This document shows positions 1 to 6,418 of a stretch of DNA of 48,617 nucleotides, in pieces. Source of the stretch: an uncultured Candidatus Melainabacteria bacterium (lineage in GTDB: Bacteria; Cyanobacteriota; Vampirovibrionia; Gastranaerophilales; Gastranaerophilaceae). The stretch lies in assembly GCA_945910425.1 (NCBI GenBank), contig CAMDYM010000008.1:1-48617 (forward strand). The letters run 5' to 3'. Each line of letters starts with the position of its first letter. Position 1 is the first letter of the stretch. The notes below the pieces were generated by a model. It ran no database searches. It had not been told where the DNA came from and saw only the letters and a program-made list of their open reading frames with translations. A program made the position numbers and the translations under genes.

Positions 1-322
1 TATCAGGTTCAATTAAAGGTTCATCCCCTTGAAGATTGCAAATAAAAGAGATTTCGGGGTGACGTGAAACAACTTCCATGATTCTATCAGAACCGCATTT
101 GTGTTCACTTGATGTTATTTCTACCTCTCCGCCAAAAGATTTTACTTCGTTAAAAATACGTTTATCATCTGTTGCAACAATAATCATGTCGGCAAGTTTT
201 GATTTTTGAGCTTTTTCATAAACCCATTGAATTATAGATTTACCTAAAACTTTTAAAAGCGGTTTACCTTCCAGTCTTGAAGAACCGTATCTTGCAGGTA
301 TTATTATTGCTGTTTTTGTCAT
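1..322 (-). CDS. kdsB: 3-deoxy-manno-octulosonate cytidylyltransferase, N-terminal part
   Basis: Partial gene: the 107 N-terminal residues are present and the rest lies beyond the left edge of the window. KdsB transfers CMP from CTP to Kdo, activating it for inner-core LPS synthesis in the cytoplasm. The N-terminus reads IIPARYGSSRLEGKPL, the nucleotidyltransferase signature in which R, S and K contact CTP, followed by the IVATDD segment and LQGDEPLI, the family's metal/sugar-site motif. Start chosen at ATG 322 because AAGGAGAG sits 6-7 nt upstream. It follows prmA on the same strand, 59 bp downstream, with a hairpin repeat between them. Presence of kdsB implies an outer membrane with Kdo-containing LPS. 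Confidence 0.93.
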   Translation of the reverse strand, partial: MTKTAIIIPARYGSSRLEGKPLLKVLGKSIIQWVYEKAQKSKLADMIIVATDDKRIFNEVKSFGGEVEITSSEHKCGSDRIMEVVSRHPEISFICNLQGDEPLIEPD

Positions 323-344
323 TTTTTCTCTCCTTATTTTTATT

Positions 345-381
345 CCCTCGTCCGTTTACGGGAGAGGGTTTGGGTGAGGGA
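345..381. repeat. GC-rich hairpin repeat between prmA and kdsB
   Basis: CCCTC and GAGGG arms (345-349 and 364-368) with inner CCG/CGG form a hairpin; a further GGGTGAGGG follows. It lies directly after the prmA stop. Read on the minus strand (ccctcaccc...ccctctcccg...) it resembles a short intergenic repeat seen in many unrelated bacteria (recollection, not checked). It could attenuate transcription from prmA into kdsB, but there is no clean U-tract. Confidence 0.45.
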
Positions 382-1308
382 CTATTTGCCTCTTTTAACT
401 ACAAATGATGTCCACTGATCTTGTTGAATTTCTTCTATTAATTCAAGTCCTTCACGATTGTATGCTTCGATTACCATATCGCGTTTTTCATATAAAATCC
501 CGCTTAAAGACATTAAAGCGCCCTCTTTCATAATGTTTTTTAAATCACCCATAATTTCGGCAAGTACAAAGTGAAGAATGTTTGCGCAGACAAAGTCAAA
601 TTTTTCTGTAATTTTGTCAGCCGTGCCAAGTTCAAATGTACATTCAACATTGTTTTTTGCTGCATTTTCTCGAGCAACATCAATAACAGTATCATCGTTA
701 TCACATCCATAAACGTATGAGGCTCCGAGTTTTTTTGCCAAAATTGATAAAATCCCTGAACCCATACCGATATCTGCGACTTTATCATCTTTTTTCATAT
801 ATTTTTCAAGTGCTTTCATACAAAGCTGTGTAGTCTGGTGGGTTCCTGTACCAAACGCGCACCCGGGTTCAAGTTTTATTGTTACCTCATTTTCTTTTGG
901 CTGATAGTTAATCCAATCGGGAACAACGGCAATTTTATCCGTTACGTGTGTTACATCCCACTGCTCTTTCCATTTTTTTGACCAGTCTTCGGTTTCTTTT
1001 TCTTCCAGTATAAATTCCCAGCTGCCTAAGTCGTCTTCTGTTAAGCCGCGTGATAAAAATTCTTCTCGAGAGAGGTCTAAAATATTTTCAACATCATAAA
1101 GCAAATCTTCGTAAGAATCGCCGTATTCGTTTTTAAGGAAAATTTTTAAGGTTCCTTCGGTAGTTGAAACCATTTCTAAGTCTTTATATGTTTCTTCCGC
1201 GAGGACAATTCCTTCGCAGTCAAAATTTTCAAAGAAAATTTCAGAAATTAAGTCTTCCATTTCAGGATTAATTTGTAACCTTAGTTCGTAGTAACTTTTA
1301 TTATTCAT
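382..1308 (-). CDS. prmA: Ribosomal protein L11 methyltransferase
   Basis: A 308-residue SAM-dependent class I methyltransferase, the usual PrmA length. It methylates lysines and the N-terminus of ribosomal protein L11. The N-terminal third is the L11-recognition domain, ending in WSKKWKEQWD, a typical PrmA linker. The Rossmann domain follows: EPGCAFGTGTHQTT near residue 147, then ADIGMGSGILSI (SAM-binding glycines) and NILHFVL (NxxxxxL variant of the catalytic NPPY-like post-IV motif). Start ATG 1308 has AGAGGT 6 nt upstream. It is probably co-transcribed with kdsB downstream. rplK, encoding the substrate, is not in this window. Confidence 0.95.
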   Translation of the reverse strand: MNNKSYYELRLQINPEMEDLISEIFFENFDCEGIVLAEETYKDLEMVSTTEGTLKIFLKNEYGDSYEDLLYDVENILDLSREEFLSRGLTEDDLGSWEFILEEKETEDWSKKWKEQWDVTHVTDKIAVVPDWINYQPKENEVTIKLEPGCAFGTGTHQTTQLCMKALEKYMKKDDKVADIGMGSGILSILAKKLGASYVYGCDNDDTVIDVARENAAKNNVECTFELGTADKITEKFDFVCANILHFVLAEIMGDLKNIMKEGALMSLSGILYEKRDMVIEAYNREGLELIEEIQQDQWTSFVVKRGK

Positions 1309-1341
1309 GATTAAACCTCTCGGAATAATTATAGCATAAAT

Positions 1342-2016
1342 TTACCACGGGTAATCTTTAGTGATTTCCCAACCTGAGTGCATAATTAGTTCCGTGCAGG
1401 TGCTTCCCCCGTCCCAACCTGTAGCTTCTTTACCGCATCTTCTGATAAGTTCATCTCTGCTTGTTCTTTCATTTACTTGGTAAACATGCCCGTCAATTTT
1501 TACACCTGTATCTACAAAATGAAGTGCAAAATAAAAAACATCTCTTCCGACACGATTTGGACCGGAAGGACCGTTTAGGTCAACTACTACATAAAAGTAG
1601 TTTGTTCCATGGTTTGTCATTATAAAACACATTCCGTTATTTGCTAAATAACATCCATTCTGGAAGCTACCAGCAGAGTAAACTTCTTCTCCCGCGGGTG
1701 TTTTTGCCCTCCAATTTGAAATTTTTACTGTAGAACCGCTCATATAGGGGGCAAAATACGTTGCAAAAATCCCGTATTTATCGTGACTTCCTAAGGTAAC
1801 GTCGTATACCTCAGGCGGATTGTAAGTTAAATCGTCATCAGCAATGGCTTGTCTGCTTGCATTAACAAGTAACGAATAAGCTTTCTTTAATTGAGTTGCT
1901 GTTGAGCGTTTCTGATAATTAGTAATAAGCCCTGGGATTGTAATTGCAGCTACAACCCCGATTATTCCAAGAGTTATTAATATCTCAGCCAATGTAAACC
2001 CCTTTATTTTTCTCAT
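1342..2016 (-). CDS. Type IV pilin-like / pseudopilin protein (class B)
   Basis: 224 residues. The N-terminus MRKIKG|FTLAEILITLGIIGVV is a type III (prepilin) signal: short basic leader, G before the cleavage site, F+1, E+5 and a roughly 20-residue hydrophobic helix. A prepilin peptidase would cleave after G6 and N-methylate F1. The globular part contains DLNGPSGPNRVGRD (about residues 149-162), a motif shared with the other four pilin-like proteins of the window, and ends in KDYPW, resembling the KDYP ending of the pilin at 22400. Cysteine pairs suggest disulfides outside the cytoplasm. AAGGAGAA lies 5-6 nt before the ATG. It may be a minor pilin or a type II secretion pseudopilin; sequence alone cannot decide. 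Confidence 0.85.
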   Translation of the reverse strand: MRKIKGFTLAEILITLGIIGVVAAITIPGLITNYQKRSTATQLKKAYSLLVNASRQAIADDDLTYNPPEVYDVTLGSHDKYGIFATYFAPYMSGSTVKISNWRAKTPAGEEVYSAGSFQNGCYLANNGMCFIMTNHGTNYFYVVVDLNGPSGPNRVGRDVFYFALHFVDTGVKIDGHVYQVNERTSRDELIRRCGKEATGWDGGSTCTELIMHSGWEITKDYPW

Positions 2017-2122
2017 ATATTCTCCTTATATTGTCATTATAATATTATTATTTAATCAAAGTATAATATCATTCATAGATTTTGTAAAGTAAATGTATAT
2101 ACAAAATCATGGAGATGTAGTG

Positions 2123-2290
2123 ATGAAAAAGAAACTATCCCGCTCCGGCAGCGGTTGGGCGTTGTTTATGCCGAAAACTTTGTTAGAGCTTATAGACGTT
2201 AATCCTGAAGCTGATAAATTAGAAGTTAAGGTTGAAAATAACGTTATAAAAATTACCAAAGCAGAAGACGACGAAAAAAATCCTCAATAA
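2123..2290 (+). CDS. Small AbrB/SpoVT-like DNA-binding protein
   Basis: 55 residues. The sequence (KLSRSGSGWALFMPKTLLELIDVNPEADKLEVKVENN, given in parts: S-G-S-G-W, then PKTLLELI, then KLEVKVE) follows the swapped-hairpin AbrB/MazE pattern of a short strand, 'G..w.l.iPK.l.elL', then a strand rich in V/I. Such proteins are transition-state regulators or antitoxin DNA-binding domains. ATG 2123 is preferred over the in-frame ATG at 2093 because GGAGATG sits just upstream and the domain starts there. No toxin gene follows, so it is a lone regulator or an orphan antitoxin. The family call rests on pattern only. Confidence 0.6.
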   Translation: MKKKLSRSGSGWALFMPKTLLELIDVNPEADKLEVKVENNVIKITKAEDDEKNPQ

Positions 2291-2330
2291 TCATTGATGA
2301 TTTTTTAATATGATGAAATAATGCGAGAAG

Positions 2331-2500
2331 AGGTAAATATTTCAGTTGTTGACCCATTTTTCACTGTCATTGCGAGCGAATAAAATGAGTGTGGCAATCT
2401 CATTATTTCAATGTCTTTCAAATAATTTAGGTACGTATTCTTTGTTTTACCTTGATTATTAATGAGATTACTACGTCGCTTTCGCTCCTTGTAATGACAG
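2331..2500. repeat. MITE-like repeat, copy R1
   Basis: Starts with gaggTAAATATTTCAGTTGTTGAC, then CTGTCATTGCGAGCGAA...GGCAATCTCATTA, a 60-bp AT-rich centre, and TAATGAGATTACTACGTCG...CTCCTTGTAATGACAG. The outer arms are inverted repeats of each other (TGTCATTGCGAG against CTTGTAATGACA; TCTCATTA against TAATGAGA). Three related full copies lie at 8713-8923, 9259-9494 and 9440-9607. It has no coding capacity. It fills the gap between the AbrB-like gene and the DUF2229 gene. Confidence 0.8.
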
Positions 2501-2534
2501 AATAAACTGCACTAATAATCACTTACTCCTACCC

Positions 2535-3611
2535 CTATTTTGTTTCAATAAATTCAACGTTTGGAGTATATTCTGAGTTTTCGCTTTGAAGATTTAGTTT
2601 GCTGACGATACTTGCGCGTTTTTTACGGAAAAGCATGTCTACAAATGCTTCCAATCTTGTTACAAAACCTGCTTCTCCTGTTTGCTCATCAATTGTGAGG
2701 TTTAGAAGCGGTTTGTTAAACTGTTTTGCGCGTCTTGTAATACGTTCAACCATTAACGAATCAGGTCCGCAGCCGAATGCCGTAATCGTAATTACACCGT
2801 CAACTTTGTTGTCTTTTAAGAAGTGACCTGCGCTTCCTGTCATTTCATCTTCATTTGCCCAGTATTTTTCGTTACCAAGGCTTGAGATACCTTCGTCAAG
2901 TTGTTCGCCTGATAATTGAAGAGATGTACAGACTTCAACATCCATTTTCTCTAATTTATCAAGAACTTTCATGCAAACACGTTCATCATAAATGTTATAA
3001 CCGTGTCCGACAAGTGCGATTGAAATCGGATATTCTTTTGTTTTGTTTGCGATAACAACTTTACCTTGAAGAGCGTAACTTAATGCTTTAGAGTAAGGCA
3101 TTCCTGATTTTGTCATAACGTAGAAGTTGTTATAACATCTCCAGCCAGCTTTAGAAGCTTTTTTGATAAGCTTCATATCAGTAATGCCGTAAGGCTTTAC
3201 GCATTCAGCTAAAAATTCATACAATCCCTGATTCTTTTCGGATTTATCCAATGTTGCTTCTATCATTGTGAAAGGTTGTTTAATAACGTTTCTCACTAAA
3301 TCAGGCAACCCTCTGATTTTTGAACAGTTGTATATTTTGTTATCAATAGACTGAAGAGATGGTACAAAGATTTTATCAACGCCTTTGTTTAGTAAGTTCA
3401 GGATATGTCCGATATAAACCTTAATCGGCAGGCATGTTTCAGTTACAACAAGTCCTGCACCTTCTGACATTGTCTGTTTTGTTGTTACATCAGACAAGAT
3501 AATCTTAATGCCTAAGTCCGTAAAAAATCCGTAGTAAAACGGATAATTATTGTAAAAGGACATTGCTCTTGGTATACCTATAACTTTTTCTTCAGCTTTT
3601 GATTGTGTCAT
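2535..3611 (-). CDS. Acyl-CoA dehydratase activase-related protein (DUF2229)
   Basis: 358 residues. The start GIPRAMSFYNNYPFYYGFF...LG, the ETCLPIKVYIGH segment and the FVPSL...CSK region match DUF2229, the domain usually fused behind the ASKHA ATPase of 2-hydroxyacyl-CoA dehydratase activators. Here it stands alone, with conserved cysteines (in ETCLP, in YNCSK, in TAFGCGPDS near residue 277) that could hold an iron-sulfur cluster, as expected by analogy. No dehydratase subunit or ASKHA activator is adjacent, so the partner must be elsewhere. Start at ATG 3611; the upstream sequence has only a weak ribosome site (agGGAAact). Function in the cell is unknown. Confidence 0.75.
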   Translation of the reverse strand: MTQSKAEEKVIGIPRAMSFYNNYPFYYGFFTDLGIKIILSDVTTKQTMSEGAGLVVTETCLPIKVYIGHILNLLNKGVDKIFVPSLQSIDNKIYNCSKIRGLPDLVRNVIKQPFTMIEATLDKSEKNQGLYEFLAECVKPYGITDMKLIKKASKAGWRCYNNFYVMTKSGMPYSKALSYALQGKVVIANKTKEYPISIALVGHGYNIYDERVCMKVLDKLEKMDVEVCTSLQLSGEQLDEGISSLGNEKYWANEDEMTGSAGHFLKDNKVDGVITITAFGCGPDSLMVERITRRAKQFNKPLLNLTIDEQTGEAGFVTRLEAFVDMLFRKKRASIVSKLNLQSENSEYTPNVEFIETK

Positions 3612-3829
3612 GATAAGTTTCCCTAAAATAAATATTTCTATTTATATAATAGCTCAAAAAAATATTTTTTGATAGTTCGGGTAATAAAAAGTTAAGTTAA
3701 TAAAACTTAATATTTCTTTTGTAAAAAGGCAATTTTCAGGACGAAAAAAACTTTATATGTATATAAGGAATATCTAGGATATATTTTTACAGGAACAGGA
3801 TGATTAAAAATCAATAGGGAGGACTTCGC

Positions 3830-4069
3830 ATGGGCGTTGGCGCAGAAGATTACATCGATAAGATGTTAGTACAAAAGTATCAGGAAGAACGAGTTGACAA
3901 TCACGACAACATGGAATCAATGGTTGATCCGAATAAGATGTTGGAAGCTATGAATGATTATGCCGCAACTCTTAGAAACATGATGGAATTGAAACAAAGA
4001 TTAAATATTGCGTGTTATGCGATAAACGCTAGAACTGCACGTTATCAAAAATCTTTGGGTCGAAGATAA
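3830..4069 (+). CDS. Small conserved-looking protein of unknown function
   Basis: 79 residues, mostly charged helix: acidic in the first half (GAEDYIDKML..YQEERVDN) and ending in basic ARTARYQKSLGRR. No signal peptide, membrane segment or cysteine motif except one Cys. A strong GGGAGGA site lies 6 nt before ATG 3830, which supports translation. It precedes maf by 66 bp on the same strand. A 218-bp AT-rich region lies upstream, divergent from the DUF2229 gene, and probably carries both promoters. Not recognised. Confidence 0.7.
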   Translation: MGVGAEDYIDKMLVQKYQEERVDNHDNMESMVDPNKMLEAMNDYAATLRNMMELKQRLNIACYAINARTARYQKSLGRR

Positions 4070-4135
4070 TAAAAAGTTTGTGTTGAATTGTGCCTGTTTT
4101 TGGTTAAAAATAGGAAAAACACAAGGAGATACACC

Positions 4136-4720
4136 ATGGGAAAAATTATCCTGGGCTCTTCATCTCCCAGAAGAGCAGATATTCTAAAAAGGCTAAAATT
4201 GGATTTTGAAATCATTCCGTCTTCTTATGTGGAACCACATGATAAGACGGATTTCTCTTATGATTTTGTAGAAAGTCTTGCTTATAACAAGGCGCTTTCG
4301 GTTGCCAAAGGGGTAAAGGGGGTAAATGAGAAGGCTCATATAATTGGTGCTGATACAATTGTCGTTGTTGATAATAAAATTCTAGGCAAACCAAAAGATA
4401 AAGAAGAAGCTTACGAAATGCTTAAGATGTTATCAGACAGAACCCATTTTGTAGTGACTGCTGTTGCTGTTGTAGAAGCGCCTTCTCTTGAGTATAAAAT
4501 TAAGTCAACAACAACTTATGTAACATTTGAAGAGCTTACGGATGAGCAGATTGAGTATTATATAGAAAACTTTAAACCTTTTGATAAGGCAGGTTCTTAC
4601 GGAATACAGGAACTTCCTGAAGGGTTTGTTAAAAAAGTTGAAGGACCGTTAGACAACGTAATCGGGCTTCCGTCGGAAACTTTGCTTGAGTTATTGACAT
4701 TTTCAAAAAATAATAAATAA
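4136..4720 (+). CDS. maf: Maf-family nucleoside triphosphate pyrophosphatase
   Basis: 194 residues, normal for Maf. These enzymes hydrolyse non-canonical or excess dTTP/UTP to the monophosphate plus pyrophosphate and can inhibit septum formation. Visible motifs: LGSSSPRRADIL at the N-terminus, ADTIVVVDNKILGKPKD (catalytic Asp plus substrate contacts), and GSYGIQ...GFVKKVEGPLDNVIGLP near the C-terminus; the Q/K pattern fits the dTTP/UTP (YhdE) subgroup. ATG 4136 is chosen because AAGGAG is 7 nt upstream and the domain begins immediately; an in-frame start at 4088 would add a tail not typical of the family. Only 8 bp separate it from the following pilin-like gene. Confidence 0.92.
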   Translation: MGKIILGSSSPRRADILKRLKLDFEIIPSSYVEPHDKTDFSYDFVESLAYNKALSVAKGVKGVNEKAHIIGADTIVVVDNKILGKPKDKEEAYEMLKMLSDRTHFVVTAVAVVEAPSLEYKIKSTTTYVTFEELTDEQIEYYIENFKPFDKAGSYGIQELPEGFVKKVEGPLDNVIGLPSETLLELLTFSKNNK

Positions 4721-4728
4721 TTAATAAT

Positions 4729-5484
4729 ATGAAACAAGGATTTACTCTTGCAGAAGCTTTAATAACACTGGGTGTAGTCGGCATTGTTGCCGCAATGACT
4801 GTTCCTGTGTTAATTTCTAATACTAATGGCGCAAAGTATAGAAGCCAGTTAAAAAAAACTTATTCAACATTAAATCAGGCAGGTTTAATGGCTCAGGCAA
4901 AGTATGAGTTTGATTATTCGGGAACTAATGAAGTTTGTCCCGAATCTCCGGCAGACGGTGCTAAGCATAGTCCTGAAGAAGTACAAAGTTTCTGTTCCCT
5001 TTTTAACGGAACTTTACTTGGTGCAACTTATGTCGGGAAAGTTTCTAACTTAAAACGAACCGATTCAAAAAATAAAAATGCCGAGGTTGCATATTCTTTA
5101 GCTACAAGAGAAACTTTACCTGATAATTACGAAGATTTTCTGGCTTATGTTCTTCCAAACGGTACGCTTATAGCATTTCATCCGGAGGCGAAGGATTGTG
5201 ATTTGCCTATCGGAAGACGACCTGTTCAAGAGGTTTTCACAGGTACTGTTCAAGGGGTGTCTTTAAAAAATTGTGTCGGATTTATCGATGTGAACGGAGT
5301 GTCTTTACCAAATCGTGAAGTCAGATGTTCTTCAGGCGAAAATAAGGTTGATGGCGGATCAAATTGTATAGTTGATAATAATGCAAACAGGCTGCTTGAT
5401 GTTTATCCGATAGTCTTTCATAACGCGACGGTTGAACCTGCATCAGGGGCAGCCCAATTTGTATTAGATACCAGCAAAATATAG
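4729..5484 (+). CDS. Type IV pilin-like protein (class A paralogue)
   Basis: 251 residues. Very short leader MKQG|FTLAEALITLGVVGIVAA: prepilin cleavage after G4, with E+5. The mature part aligns over its whole length with the protein at 9869 (NTNGAK+RSQ.KKT.STLNQAGLMAQA, then F.CSLFNGTL against F.CAILNGTL, IDVNG, LPNREV.CS, and the C-terminal HNATVEPASGAA). It contains the shared D-V-N-G-x3-P-N motif. At least seven cysteines suggest several disulfides. No good ribosome site precedes ATG 4729, and it lies 8 bp after maf, so translation may be coupled. Codon use is more mixed than in the 9869 paralogue, suggesting lower expression. Confidence 0.85.
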   Translation: MKQGFTLAEALITLGVVGIVAAMTVPVLISNTNGAKYRSQLKKTYSTLNQAGLMAQAKYEFDYSGTNEVCPESPADGAKHSPEEVQSFCSLFNGTLLGATYVGKVSNLKRTDSKNKNAEVAYSLATRETLPDNYEDFLAYVLPNGTLIAFHPEAKDCDLPIGRRPVQEVFTGTVQGVSLKNCVGFIDVNGVSLPNREVRCSSGENKVDGGSNCIVDNNANRLLDVYPIVFHNATVEPASGAAQFVLDTSKI

Positions 5485-5506
5485 CGGGTAAAAGTAAAGA
5501 CTATAA

Positions 5507-5540
5507 GCCGATAAGTCTATATGACTATAGTTTTATCGAC
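5507..5540. terminator. Hairpin between convergent pilin and response-regulator genes
   Basis: GCCGATAA at 5507-5514 pairs with TTATCGAC at 5533-5540, with an inner CTATA/TATAG stem, between two genes that end facing each other. Followed by TTTATG on the plus strand, so only a weak intrinsic terminator. Confidence 0.4.
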
Positions 5541-5578
5541 TTTATGCCAAACTTCACCGGAGCCCCATACATTTCCTC

Positions 5579-6253
5579 CTAGACCATGCCTTCTTTTACA
5601 GCTTTAACTGCTGCTTGTACACGGTCATTAACGCACATTTTTTGTAAAATTGAACAAACATGTGCTTTTGCGGTGTGAACACTTACGATAAGTTCTTTTG
5701 CTATTTCAGTATTACTTTTACCTGCGACAAGGTGTTTTAGAACTTCAAATTCTCGTTCAGTCAGCGGAATTCGGGCTTGTTCGGATACCTGATTCCCTAA
5801 GAGTCCGATATTTTCGGTTCTCGGGATTGATTTTAATGCAAGATTTGCAACCATAGAGTCAATCCAACAAACTCCTTGAGATACATCTCTTATGACATCT
5901 GCAAGTTTTGACGGATCAATATCTTTCAGGCAATACGCGTTTGCCCCTGAACTTAATGCCGCAAGCACTTCTTCTTCTCTATCATGAGAAGTTAGTGCTA
6001 CAATTTTTATATCGGAAGACATTTCTCTGATTTTAACCATAGCTTCAATACCGTTCATCCCCGGAAGTCCTAAATCCATTAAAACAACATCCGGATGAAG
6101 TTTTTCTATTTCACTAAGACCAATTATCGCGTCTTCGCATTCTGCGACTACATTCATATCAGGATTCGCATTGAGGGCGCATCTTAAGCCTACTCTTGTT
6201 AATTTGAAATCTTCTACAATAATAATTGAAATTTGTTTTTGCTCTGTTACCAT
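5579..6253 (-). CDS. NarL/FixJ-family response regulator
   Basis: 224 residues. The N-terminal receiver domain (about 8-125) has the acidic pocket E14-D15, phosphoacceptor D60 in VVLMDLGLPG, switch T88 and K110. The C-terminal LuxR-type helix-turn-helix (about 158-220) reads LTEREFEVLKHLVAGKSNTEIAKEL.VSVHTAKAHV, split here as LTEREFEVL, then GKSNTEIAKEL, then VHTAKAHV. It should act as a phosphorylation-dependent transcription factor. No sensor kinase is adjacent, so it is an orphan. It is divergent from the GH13-like gene at 6419; a shared 165-bp intergenic region makes that gene a plausible target, though only by position. Confidence 0.93.
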   Translation of the reverse strand: MVTEQKQISIIIVEDFKLTRVGLRCALNANPDMNVVAECEDAIIGLSEIEKLHPDVVLMDLGLPGMNGIEAMVKIREMSSDIKIVALTSHDREEEVLAALSSGANAYCLKDIDPSKLADVIRDVSQGVCWIDSMVANLALKSIPRTENIGLLGNQVSEQARIPLTEREFEVLKHLVAGKSNTEIAKELIVSVHTAKAHVCSILQKMCVNDRVQAAVKAVKEGMV

Positions 6254-6387
6254 TTTTTAACACTCCATCTTTATTAAATAATCAGGCTATAACCCTTGTT
6301 AATTATGTACAAATTTATATCTTAAATGGAAGAATTGAATTAGTCAGTTGGGTAATATTAACATGTTGCGGTATTAATATTTTCTTA

Positions 6388-6396
6388 TGATATAAT
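6388..6396 (+). promoter_or_regulatory. Extended -10 promoter of the GH13-like gene
   Basis: TGATATAAT, a TGn extended -10 with perfect TATAAT at 6391-6396, 22 bp upstream of ATG 6419. A weak -35 (TTGCGG, 6366-6371) lies 19 bp upstream. The transcript would include the AGGGAGA ribosome site at 6407-6413. Confidence 0.65.
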
Positions 6397-6418
6397 TTCT
6401 ATACATAGGGAGATATTT

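Noticed and set aside
2093-2122. Upstream start of the AbrB-like gene
   Set aside because: The ribosome site GGAGATG lies inside this stretch, so translation should begin at 2123.
5485-5578. tRNA or small RNA between convergent genes
   Set aside because: Hairpin only; no cloverleaf, T-loop or promoter.
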